This document shows positions 35,613-46,702 of a DNA stretch of 61,979 bases, piece after piece. How positions within the stretch are numbered: the stretch's first letter is position 1; every line of letters begins with the position of its first letter. Source of the stretch: Neurospora tetrasperma FGSC 2508 (taxonomy: Eukaryota; Ascomycota; Sordariomycetes; Sordariales; Sordariaceae); NCBI RefSeq assembly GCF_000213175.1, contig NW_009799103.1, positions 150,062 through 212,040 of the forward strand. The letters run 5' to 3'. The notes below the pieces were generated by a model. That model ran no database searches and was not told the origin of the DNA. It was given only the letters and a program-made list of their open reading frames with translations. The translations under genes were made by a program, and so were the position numbers.

Positions 35613-37057
35613 ATGGAAAAGAGGATATCACAAGATAGGGCTGGGAGTAGGGATGTGGAGGAAGGGTTTGAGCAACAGTACCACAGCCAGTCACACACAA
35701 CGACAACAACACCAACAACGAATGGAAGTAAACAAAGGCAAAGGTCGTCATCGTCGTTATCATCACTCAAAGCAAAGTTATTCACGGCACGGTCGATATT
35801 GGGCGTGCTGTCAATGATACTGGCGGTAGCCATCCTTGGAGTCGTCGGTTATATGGTGGGCAAGTATGGGGATCAAGGGTTTGCGCACGTTAGTTTTGTG
35901 TTTGTGGGCATTACGGTACGTACTTTTTTTTTTTTTTTTTTTTTTTTTTCTAAAAGTTATCATTATCATTTCTCGTCTTTTCTTTACTTTTCCGCATCAC
36001 TTCGTCGTCAAGGGTCTTGGCCTTTCATGACCATGGCGGTGGTGACGGCGCAACAGTTTGGCCCTGCTGGTTGATCAACACCCACCAGTTCGTCTCATCG
36101 CCTCCATAACCCCAACCCTGATCTTCCACCTCTGTCCTCTTCCGACCTTCCAACTCCTACCATCATCATCACTTCATGTTCCCACCCTATCATCACTTTA
36201 TATCCCACCCCCTTCTCTTCTTCTCGGTCATCATACTAACCCCTCCACCACAGGCATTCGCAACCCTAATCTGGCACTTCATCGACCTCACCACCCTCTG
36301 CTGCCTCCGCGACCGCTTCCGCAGCTTCTACCCGGGCGCCTACGTAGGCGTGCACATCTGCATCTGCCTCGCTTGCATCGCCACCATGGGTTACGTCGGC
36401 ATCTGGGTGACCTCGGCCGACGAAGAAAACGATCGCGATCTTAACCTTGAACCCGACGCCGTCGCCGTGCCGCCTATCGTCGAAGCGCTGGCGACCAAGT
36501 ACCACACGGCTGGACGCAAACTGAAAGGGCGAAAGGGGAAGTTGTATTGCTTGGGGGTTGCTCTGCTAGTAATTACGGTCATGATGTTGTTGATCAACTT
36601 TATGCTGTCGATTTTGGCGTGTAAGGAGGTGAGGAGGAAGGATGCGATAAGGGAGTCCGGGGGGAGGATGGACCCGGCTGATCCGGCGAGGTTTCGGATT
36701 CCCGGCAACTCTTCGGCGGCGGCCGGACGGAGAGCAGCTCGCGCTTCACAAGGAGCGCGATCACGGGCGGTACATGTACCGGAGAATCAGTTCCCGGGCT
36801 ATGTAGTAACAGTCAATGATGATGTGCCTGTTTCACGACCGCCGCCAGCAGCCATGACTGGGGCTGCTATGCCACCAAGGGGAGTCGATTTGGGTGTGGA
36901 AATCTCACCGAGCGGCCACGAGGATTGGAATCACATGCGGAGGGACAGGAGCGGGAGCCCGACGGATATCGATTTGACGCCGGTCAGTCCGGGGGGAAGT
37001 AGTGCGATGACGGAGGCATTCACAGAAAAGGATAGTGGGATTGGGATTCCCAAGTAG
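35613..37057 (+). CDS. Four-transmembrane (MARVEL-like) protein
   Basis: Two exons: 35613-35915 and 36254-37057. The intron is a long 338-nt one (35916-36253, GTACGT...CACAG) and phase 0. The product is 368 aa. The Ser/Thr/Gln-rich N-terminus is cytosolic-looking. Hydrophobic helices lie at about residues 61-84 and 92-118; the second is rebuilt exactly by the splice, FVFVGIT joined to AFATLIWHF. Two more are at about 125-150 and 195-220. A long polar tail follows, rich in Pro/Gly/Ser and ending in charged sequence. The layout of four helices with a long cytosolic tail fits fungal MARVEL-like proteins of the plasma membrane or endosomes. No enzyme motif is seen. Confidence 0.72.
35924..35949. 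repeat. T26 homopolymer in the membrane-protein intron
   Basis: An uninterrupted run of 26 T begins eight bases after the 5' splice site. It accounts for part of the unusual intron length and is likely length-polymorphic. Confidence 0.9.
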
Positions 37058-37730
37058 ATACCTAGGTTGCGTGGTAATCGGATCGAAGGATGGTATTTTG
37101 TCGACACGATATTATGCTTGTGATGTCCTCCTATTGCTTGATGGACGGTTGGTAACATGGAAGCGGAAACCGGTATCATTGGCGAACTCTCCTTCTCTTT
37201 TGCACGGCATGTTGATGCGAGATGGACGCTAGGTATATCGGATTCATAATTGACAAAGATGTATTGCCAAGATAAAAACTCGAACCTGTACGTAACCCGG
37301 CTTTCTAGGCCTGGCGTCGGTGGTCATTCTGCCTCCCCTCCAAAGCAGACAAAGCTGGACGAGGATAGACACCGGAAGTGGCTAACTATTGTCGCCGCGA
37401 AACACTGTCTTAAAACATTGTCTTACAAGAAGCAACGAGCTTCAAGGTCTATTTCCCCGCATGTTTCTCCGAATTTCAATCCCCCCAACTCATCGTTGCG
37501 AATTAATGACATGCTGTGAGACATTGATGACAGACGACTAGTCCTGCGCAATTTCTAGACATGCCAAAAAAGAGCGCGAATAGATAGATAGATGATGAAG
37601 GTTTTGCCAATAGTGTGTGTGATATTTTCCCACCAGAAAGACCCCCCCAAAAAATCCCACGAAAAAAGGAGAAGTAAATAAACCTAGTGAACATTAGCAA
37701 ATACAACCAAAAAAATGCCGCAAAAAGATT
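37058..37730. other. Intergenic, no gene seen
   Basis: 3' flank of the membrane-protein gene and 3' flank of tRNA-Met; short frames only. Confidence 0.5.
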
Positions 37731-37834
37731 GGGACCTGGGAGGCTCGAACTCCCGACCTCAGGATTACTCTAGTATTTCACCAGATCATAGAAAGCTATG
37801 AGACCTGCGCGCTAGCCAACTGCGCCAAGGTCCC
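37731..37834 (-). tRNA. tRNA-Met (CAT), elongator type, with intron
   Basis: Acceptor strands GGGACCT and AGGTCCC pair fully. The D arm is GGCGCAGTTGGCTAGCGC, the T arm is GTCGGGAGTTCGAGCC with its complement, and the anticodon loop is CTCATAA. A 31-nt intron (GCTTTCTATG...AGAGTA) lies one base 3' of the anticodon, the usual eukaryotic position. The CTCATAA loop and the unpaired T at the foot of the anticodon stem match elongator, not initiator, tRNA-Met. Discriminator and CCA are not encoded, as expected. Confidence 0.93.
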
Positions 37835-38076
37835 TGTGACCTTGCTGGTTGTTGACGTTTGGCACAGCCGTACTTCTTATATGTGCCGCAATAATTCAAG
37901 GAAACGAGTGCGATTTGTTTACTCGCCCCTTTTAAGGCGTGGAACATCACGATACGACGGGAGCATTGAATGAGGGTATTAACTGTCTTTTTTCCCCCCC
38001 AAGGCTGCAAAGATGCTAAAAGAACAAAAACTTTTACAGAAAGATACAAAAATTGGTGGGACATCAACCGCTCTAC

Positions 38077-41000
38077 CTACCTCTTCACCCCAACCCCGAT
38101 ATCCCGCACCACGTAAATCTGCCCATACAAATCCGTGACGTCCACAAACAACTTGACTCTCTCCATCTCTCCGCTGCCCACCAACCCTCCCAGCTCTCCC
38201 AGTGTCCTTTCTAATCCGCGTCTCTCGTACTCGGCAACCCACATCAGCTCCTCTTTGGCCTTCTTCTTCTCTTCTTCTTCTTCTTCCTCCTCCCCACTAT
38301 CTTGATTCCCACCGCTGCAGCCCTTTCCAGCAGCACCAGCCGCCAAATGAAACTCTGCAAAGTTCACCGAATTTAGATTTCCTTCGCTCGCATCCCTGGC
38401 AATGGATCCATAATCGTTATACATCCTGCACAAACTCGCCAGGCTCCGCACCATCGCTTCCGCGACATAACTTGTCCTGGCGTCCTTGTTGAACAAGTTC
38501 TCGGTCTTGTTGCTGTTGTAAGGGTGAGAGTGGGAAAGGAGGCAGGTGTAAAAAGTAAAAGAGAAGGGGCAGGAGGTGTGGTCGGCGGAGGTGGTGCGAA
38601 CCCACGAGTAGAAAGTCCTTGAGTCTGTGGGGGAGAAGATCTTGGGTTGCTGCTCTTGTGTTTTGTGTGAAGACGAAGAATAAGAAGAAGAAGAAGATGA
38701 GGAAGATGCCAGACGGCGGCGTTTGGATGGTGGCGGGGACGAAGGATCGTGGGGTTCGGTAATGGGAGGAGATGGGAGGCCGGTTTCGCGCTCCCAAGAG
38801 TTCAAATTGTCGACTTGACAGGTTTGGTTCGATGCAGCCGCAAAGTGGATGTTGTCAGCAGCATGTTGAACATGTGCCAACAAGAACGTATGCATTTCGT
38901 TCCTCAACCTAGCCTGTACACTCGCCGGTGCACTTCTGACAGCTGGATGCAGCAAGATGTGTTTGACGTAGCGGGAGAGCGTAGACCGAATCTCTTTCAG
39001 GTTGGTGGGTGTATGATCCGCGTCTCCCCAGATACTCCTTTTCCTACCCGGAGGAGCAAACTCTTCAAACACCTGCCCGATCGCTTCCCGAACCGCCTCC
39101 AAACTTCCCCAGCTTCCGCTGTAGAAACCCAAAAAGTCCCGCTCCACGGCGGTTTCCATGTACTCATCCACTTGGTAGTTGAGCATGGACAGGACCATCA
39201 TCTCTTGCAGGACGTAGTTGCTCAAGCCTCCACTGTGGCCGTGGCCATAGCCGGCGGTGGCTTGCACGCGGAGAGCGTTGCTAGCGGTCCAGGTAAGAGG
39301 GATGAAAGCCATGTACTTCTCGTCCCCCCCAGTAGCTGGGAAGATGCCGAGCTCCTTGCGTTTCCACTGCAAGAAGCCAAGAGCATAACAAGCCTGCATC
39401 TCTGCCACTCTCAGCAGCTGTGGTGCCAGGTCTCTGAACAAGGGCGTAAGAGACATGAGCTGTCCTGCCTTCAACACGCCCTTGAGCAACCCCTCGGAAA
39501 CGAAGAGCGACTCCTTGGTTCTGTACACAACCTGACCATCTACATCACCAGTCAAACCAGTGAAGTCGGGCACAGGAATAACTGCCGCAGCAAGACAATA
39601 CGCCTCACACAGTACCGGCGAGGCATAGGTGACCTTTTCAATCCAGAGGTATTGGCCCTTCTTCCAATCGTGTTTGTGAGCTTCGAGGAAGGCCTTGCCG
39701 CTTTCGATGCTAGCGGTGATGAAGTTGACGCCATGCATGCGACCGAGTTGTTGGATCCAAGGGAGATGGGAGAGCCATGAGAGCGTGAGGATGCCATATG
39801 CCGTGACTTCAGCGATGCCATTTGCCCAAGAGCCATCGAGGCCCTGTGAGCCGAGGACTTTGGTGAGAACATGGAGGGAAGTCATTGGGATTTGCTCCTG
39901 AAGTTCGGGAGCAAGTTGGAAGATGGAAGCCTCGAGGGAGGGGTTGGCGGCTATGGTGTCGAAGAGTGTGGCCAAGGACTGGGAGAGGAGCATCATCCAG
40001 TAGAGTTCGTTGATGTGCTGGACCTTCCTGTCAGTGTTTGTCCCTGACGGTCATCAAAAGGGGAAGGAAGCACTTACCCATTTCTCCCTTACACTATCCG
40101 TGTACACCTGTTCACAAAGGAACTTTGCCGTCTTGACAATCTGCTGAGCATAAACCGTCGGATCATCCATCATCAGCAGACACGACAAAACATTGCAGTT
40201 GGCGCTGATACTCGGATTCCTTTCCCCTTCGTACGTCCTGAAGTGATCCTTTGCTTCAAACGTCCTGATGAGCGACTCGACGCCCACCTTGGTGCCAAGA
40301 TGCCTCAACGCCATGATGGCTCTTGCCGTATCATCCGCATCGACAAGGCCGCCGGGAACTGCACACAATCGAGTCAGTTAGCATTTGGTTCTTCCCTTTT
40401 CAACCAAAAGCACCAGCCACCGAGGATAGGTACTGCAGCAAGGAAGGAACTCACAAAAACTAAACAACCCCCATTGCCTCCTCCACCCCTCCTCCAAATA
40501 CCCCCTAATCACTTCCCCCTCCCTATCCCCCAACCTCACCCCCGCCTCCGCCAGCGTCGTAACAACCCACGTAACCTCAAAAGTCTCAGTCGGCCACGCA
40601 CACGGCACCCCTCCATCTTCTTTCTCCCCATCTCCTTCCCCTTCAAACCTCTCTCTATCCAGCACCCCCCTCAAATAGGCTTCCGATTCCTCATCCCACA
40701 TGCCCTTTTCCGCCAACCCCATCAAATACGCCGCCGTCGACGCCGGACTAGCCAGCATACTCCCATTTTCCTCCTTCAGATGGCCGACCTTGGAAAAATC
40801 AATGTATCCCACCAGCGCCTCAAGCGAGTGATGCAGCGTCGAGCGGGCTTGGTAGACGTAATCAGCTGGCAATTTGGCGAGTTTGGCATCGTGCAGGGCT
40901 TGTAGGGTAGCAGAGCCAGGGAAGTCAGAGAGGCCTTGCACGCCGGCGTCTTGGAGCAAGGAAAGAAGACGAGTGACGAGGAGCTCGAAGCCGACTTGGT

Positions 41001-41430
41001 CGGTGGTGGCGACGTCCCAGGTGAGGAGCATGGATTGGAGGGCTGATTCGGCTTGGGAGATGCGGTGGTGCAGGGGCCAGTTGTCGAGTTCTTGTTGGTG
41101 TTGTTGTGTGGGTTGGGGACATGGAGGAGAAGAAAGGAGGTACGTGGAATGGCGCTTGAGAGCGAGGAGGGCGGCGGCGGTGTTGAGGATGCCGTCCACG
41201 GGTGTGGCGTAGGAGGTCCAGCCGCCAGAGGGAAGCTGGTGCCGGAGGAGGTAGGTGAAGCATTGGGGGAAGAGGAAGTGATCAGAGTTTGCGGGTTTTT
41301 GGATCATGGATAGCCAGGCGGTGTCATAGATGGCTGAAGAGGTGGTGCCTAGGCCTTTGCCGGAAGAGCAATGGGAGGCGATGAAGGAGATGAGAGAGTC
41401 GATCTGGGATTGGAGTATTGTGGAATCCAT
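38077..41430 (-). CDS. Bifunctional diterpene cyclase (CPS/KS-like)
   Basis: Three exons: 41430-40455, 40358-40078 and 40023-38077, giving 1067 aa. The ATG at 41430 (MDSTILQSQI) is chosen because earlier codons lack homology. The N-terminal beta/gamma region has the fungal CPS/KS layout (YDTAWLSMI, FPQCFTYLL, GSMLASPASTAAYL). The class II DxDD motif is DADD (332-335). The class I DExxE motif is DEYME (705-709). The metal-binding NDYGSIARDASE (955-966) and VKLFVDVTDLYGQ near the end complete the set. Such enzymes turn GGPP into copalyl diphosphate and then a diterpene such as ent-kaurene; the product here is not deducible. It is longer than the roughly 950-aa relatives because of a Ser-rich insert with KRRR (about 836-883) and an acidic-basic insert near 1000. 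It is divergent from the FAD oxidase. Confidence 0.92.
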
Positions 41431-43125
41431 GGTTGCGAGTGAATGATGTGTGATGTTGTTGTAGTGAGTTGTGAATAGAGGATCTGTTGATGAAGGGGAG
41501 AACAGTTGATGAAGTATTATACTTGTCATCAAGTCTTGTGGTTGTGGCTCCTCCATCTCGAGTTGTGACTTTGAAGTTCAATATTGAAGAGTCCGCCATT
41601 CGGCTTTACACCAGACTCCAAGGTTCAGCCAGGATCGATTCACATCACGGAGTGATTTGTCCTAGGATCGTCAGGTCCTCTTCAAGTCTCATGAGACTAA
41701 GATTCTTCATTTGTGACAAGTGACGAAAGACATGCCTGTGATCACCAAGCTGATGGAGACACTGGAAGAATCCGATAGCTGGACTTCAAGACTCGAGTAG
41801 GTAGGATTCTCAGCTGGAACCCCATGGGACCCATGAGCAATAGCCGCCTGAAAACATTCGAGTTCCGCTCTTCCGAGAAAGATACTTCTTGTATACAGAG
41901 TCAGCAATCCACAGGCCATGTTGATGAAAGTAATAGATGCCTTCTCTTTTTTCACTTTTTTTGTCTTTCTTTTCCTTTTTTTTTTTTCTTCTTTTTTTTC
42001 TTTCTGTAGTATCGCAAAGAAAATTATGACTGCAACATGTTCCATCTTGACCCGCTAAAACTCAACCGTGCGGGACACCACCTCCGATTCCAAGACTGGA
42101 GCCCTCAAGACACTCGTCGTTGAAGGATCGATGTGCTCTGTGGAAAGAGCATCGCTAAGGTCCTCGCACGGCCTCAGGGGCATAACTTAACATTGATGGC
42201 ATTAACATACCGGGCCTACTCGCCTGAGTTCGCTTCACGATGTTCGTCAAGACGATTATAGGTAGGTATCTTTCCACGCACGACGAATCGATCCAGATCT
42301 CCCACGGGGCCTGGTGGATTGGGATCGGCGGCCTGCGTATTTCCCAGTGCGACTTTGCTATCGGGGCCGTTGTCGTGTAACCCGGACTAGGTAGTGTAAG
42401 TGTACGGTAGTAGTGTACACAGTAATTCCCCGACTGCTTTGAAAGCGTGTGATAAAATCACGTACCTTGATGGCACCTCAGTTTAAAGATGTTTCATTTC
42501 ATCACTGTCTCAGTCTAGGGTGTATACGCAATAGCGTTCAGTTGCAGTCTTAGACAGGAATGTGGGCACTGACCGACACTGTGTGCCATATGTCAGGGAT
42601 GGGATGTGCACCGATTGGTGCTGTTAAGTAGCACTATGGCCGGGCCTTCACACCCGATTTTCCAATATCACTTGGGCCATGTGCCCAGCCCGACAGGGGG
42701 CGGATAACGCGCTGCAGCCCTGAAAAGTTGGACCCCTGTTAAGGCTGCTGGATCCATGACGGTGATCACCTCAGTGTGTAGGTACCTTGCCTTGAGTAAA
42801 ACACCAAATCTCCGGGGTCGTGATGGTGATGATATCCCGGGACCCGAGACTGCACGACGGTGGATGCCAGTGATGGTTGTTGATCCTCCAGCTTGACCGG
42901 GCCTGTGTGAGAGGTATGCTTACCTTGATCCTTGAGAAACAAAGCAATGACGCTGATGAACCAAAGGCCGAAATCGGTCGGGTAGAAGAAGAGCTTCATG
43001 CCCCCAAATCCAGTTGCCTTATTAGTACTGGCCCTGTACCGTTCTCTTGCTTCGCTTTGTGAGATGCCGATCAGTCAACAAGCAAAAACCACTCATAACA
43101 TACAACAACCACAGAGTCATTCACG
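41431..43125. other. Divergent promoter region of the diterpene cluster
   Basis: 1.7 kb between the cyclase and oxidase start codons. A pyrimidine tract lies at 41940-42002. No gene is supported. It probably contains the control sites shared or divided between the two genes; no specific operator is identified. Confidence 0.55.
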
Positions 43126-44818
43126 ATGATGTCCTCAGCCCTTCTCAAGCTCTTCAGATCCACTGGATCTTACCTCTTAGCCATCTCACGGCACTCAATC
43201 TTCCGCCCACACTCAATCAGAGGCATTCCCGTCCCAAAGACCGACCATGAACGAGCAGCTGCTGCTCGTGACCTGCTCAAAGCCGCTTTCGGAGAGCGTG
43301 TCATCACCGCCGATGACCCTACCTCCAGGCCCATGGTGGCTCTTACAACGCCTTGGTAGTGTTCCTCCATCCATCCGCTCTTCATTCCGGTACTGACCAC
43401 GTCATGCTTCGGTTTTCAGGTCAACAACTTGCCACCTCCCCTCTGCTGCGTACTTCCAACCTGTTTCGGCAGCCGAGGTCAGCACGGCGCTCTCCATCAT
43501 TACCAAAACGCAATGCAAATTTGCTGTGCGTGCCACGGGCCACAATCCCAACCCGGGTTTCAGCAGCACTCGTGAAGATGGCGTGATCCTTGATTTGCAG
43601 TTGTTGAACGATAAGTCCTTTGACCCGGAGACAGGGATAGCGAGCTTGGGGGCGGGAAACACTTGGGGAGAGGTGTATACCTGGCTCGAAGGTAAGGGGA
43701 GAAGTGTGATGGGCGGACGATACGAGGAGATTGGTGTGGCGGGCTTTGTGCTGGGAGGGGGGATGCCAGGGTTTGTGAACCTGAGGGGGATGGGGTGTGA
43801 TCAGGTCCGGGGATTTGAGGTCGTCCTTGGAGATGGACACACTGTCCACTGCTCTGCCGAAGTCCGACCGGGCCTTTACCGGGCTCTGAAAGGCGGCGGA
43901 TCCAACTTTGGAGTCGTTACCACCTTCTACTTGCAGACGTATCCGTTGCTGAAGACACAGTATACCGTCAGCTTGTACAAGCCGGATGATTACGCCAACA
44001 TCATCGAGGCTTCGGTAGCGACGCACAAGGAGATGGAGACCGATGTCCAAGCGGCGTACTTTACCAACGTCCACAGGGATTTCGTCGCCATTGGACAGCT
44101 GTATGCCGATACGCCCGAGGAAGAACCAAAGGTGTTTGAGCCGTTCCGGAAATTGGAGAGTATGATGGCGCCTGTGGTTCCAAAGACGGATGGTACGCTG
44201 TCAACGCTGGCGCAGGCCATTGGACATCGGCCTCCCAAGGGAAAGTAAGTCGTGACTCCTTCCCCCTCTTCATCTCACCCACCACTGCACCCCATGCTAA
44301 CCACCACCCTCCTCCTTCCTCCCAACAGACGCACCATCTTCACAATCTCCACCAAAGTGGACAAGGCCCTCTACCTCGCCATTCACAAGATCTGGCAAGA
44401 CATAACCGCCACGCTCCCCCCTTCCAGTGACGGCACAGACCTGCACTACACCATTCAGCCCGTCACTGCATCTGCTGCCCGCGCCGGTCGCGATAACGGC
44501 ACAGGTGGCAATGCTCTCGGTCTGCAAGAGGTGTCGCAGAACTGGTGCGTGTTCACGTTGGAGTACCCGCGGGACGGAGATGACGTGGTACATCAAGCGG
44601 CCATGGATCGCCTTTACGAGCAGGTGAAGGCGGCGGCGGAAGAGAGGGGCCTGTTGCTGGACTTTGTTTGCCCGACGTTTGCGGACAAGAGGCAGGATGT
44701 ACTGCGGGGGTTTGGAGAGGAGAATGTCGGGTTGATCAAGGAAGTTGCGGCAAAGTATGATGGCGAGGGCGTGTTTCAGAAATTGCAATATGGAGGGTTC
44801 TTGGTGAGGGATTTGTAG
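43126..44818 (+). CDS. FAD-linked oxidoreductase (BBE/FAD_binding_4 family)
   Basis: Three exons: 43126-43355, 43420-44244 and 44329-44818, giving 514 aa. The first donor is the weak GTAGTG, but splicing yields the family sequence TTPWSTTCHLPSAAYFQPVS. The PCMH-type FAD domain has FAVRATGHNPNPGF, with His118 at the covalent-FAD position. It continues with LGAGNTWGEVY, GVAGFVLGGGMPGF and GGGSNFGVVT. The second Cys used for bicovalent FAD is absent from the GxxGCG-like site, so attachment through His alone is expected. The C-terminal part is the substrate-binding region. The N-terminus could be an anchor or poor signal peptide. Position next to a diterpene cyclase and a P450 suggests it oxidises the terpene scaffold. 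Confidence 0.85.
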
Positions 44819-46702
44819 GGTTTGTGTGGTGATGATGGTCGTGAGCGGGAATGACGTGGGAGGGGGAGTGAGGTACAGATAGCAGGTTAGCTCTTCCTAA
44901 CATTTCAATGTGGAAAAATGTCCTTGTAGAGATAATACACGTTATTATACCACCTCTTGTATTGAATGGACGTGCAGCGCAAATTACAGCGTCGGTTTTC
45001 CCATCAATTGACATCACATCCTGTATTGTACTTCTATTTTCCCCCCAACTCACCACCTGCCGTCCAGTGTCCATTTACACATGGCAACACAACCTCAGAT
45101 CCTCGTATTTTCACACTCGCTTCCATACGAGAGCTAGGTACCTCTAATCAACAGGACAAATCTGCAACGACCTCAATGCCATTTTCGGGTTCTTCGAGCC
45201 GTCCTGCCAGAAAGATGTAACCCCGGCTTCGGCCTTTTCACACTTGCAGTGGTTTGTCCCCTGCTTCAGCGTCTAGCGTAGTGATGATCTTCGGCCCAGC
45301 TCAACCGCCACCCGGCTCCACGATGGGCTCGAATGACATGTTACTACTTCAGACACAGTGGACATCTCCTTAAAATCCCTTTTTATGAGTTCCTCTTCCC
45401 GATACTTATCGACCACAGTGTCCGTCCTTCTCATGATCCGGCACAGTATTAGTTACGAGCAGCCGTGGGACTGACCCCTACACTTAGTGGACGCTGAACC
45501 CGCCTCATCAGCTGCCGCTGTATTATTCGGACAGAACTGATGGTGTTGACCCAACCCGGGCGCCATTCGTATCATCGCCACTTACCGGCTTCACAGCATA
45601 TCTTCCCCTAGCGTTTGGCCCTACAGTAGTGTATCTCTCCCTCCATCCATCCGAGACATGTTCGCAGATCACCACGTGCGGACATTTTGCGATTCCTGCA
45701 AATTTGCTTGCCGAACGCAAATCCTATTCAGGTACCTTAGCTCCCACCCCTGTCTCAGCGCGTCAAGGGTAAAAAAGTTCAGGCACAGTGCTCACATACT
45801 CCAAAGAAACTCCGAAACATTTCAGCGTCAACACCAAAGCAATGAGACACACTCATGTCAGTTCCATGTCCTCCCGCACCGCGCTTATGGAAATCCACTG
45901 TGCTTGCCGCATCCACTGCGGAATGTACACACTATGGACATGATGATGTGCTAGGCTGTCTTAGATCAACAACCTTCATCCGGCTGTGATGGCTCAAAGA
46001 TTTCATCACTCGATTTTCTCCACCCACAGAGGACATGTGATGCTACAGCAGCTGAAAAAGTGAAAAGTGATCGGAGTAACCACACGAACTGTTAACCCGA
46101 TCCAACTTGCTTTTTCCTTCCATTATGCACAACATTCGATCTTAGGGGATGGCCGTTGAATATTGCAACATGTATGGTTGCACTGGACTCGATGTTACTC
46201 TCAAGGATCACTATCAAGCCGAGTGGCACGGAGCCAAACTCCAGCTGAAAAAGATTGAAAAAATAAAAAAAAACTGAAAGGTGTGTGACGAGCAGAGACA
46301 TCAAGGGCCATGTGGGGATGAAGGTTTCTGATTTTCCCTTCGAGTGTCGAACCGATACTGGTGAGGATCACATTCACGGACTTGAACTCCAGCCTAGCCT
46401 CAGCTCACATTCGCCAGCTCAAATGTGATAGCTTCACGCTTTTCGGCTTCATCACGGCCTCCGATTCTCAGACTTTGTGGAAACCAATCAATGAATCAGG
46501 ACAGTAGGCCGCGAACGAACTGATATCCAGGGGCAGACAAGATACCTCTACCTAGAACTGGCTCGGTCAACAAAAGTCAGAGAGACATAAAACACAACGG
46601 CCACTTCCCTTTCTCGTCTCAGTCTCATACCACATCATCTGCTTCATCCTCCACTCAACAACCAAACATCCACCACCCCAAAAGGCACAAGGAAACAGCA
46701 CA
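44819..46702. other. Intergenic, P450 promoter side
   Basis: 1.9 kb with no supported gene. TACCTCTA occurs at 45139 and 46543. The sequence just before the P450 start is C/A-rich and ends CAGCACAATG. Confidence 0.5.
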
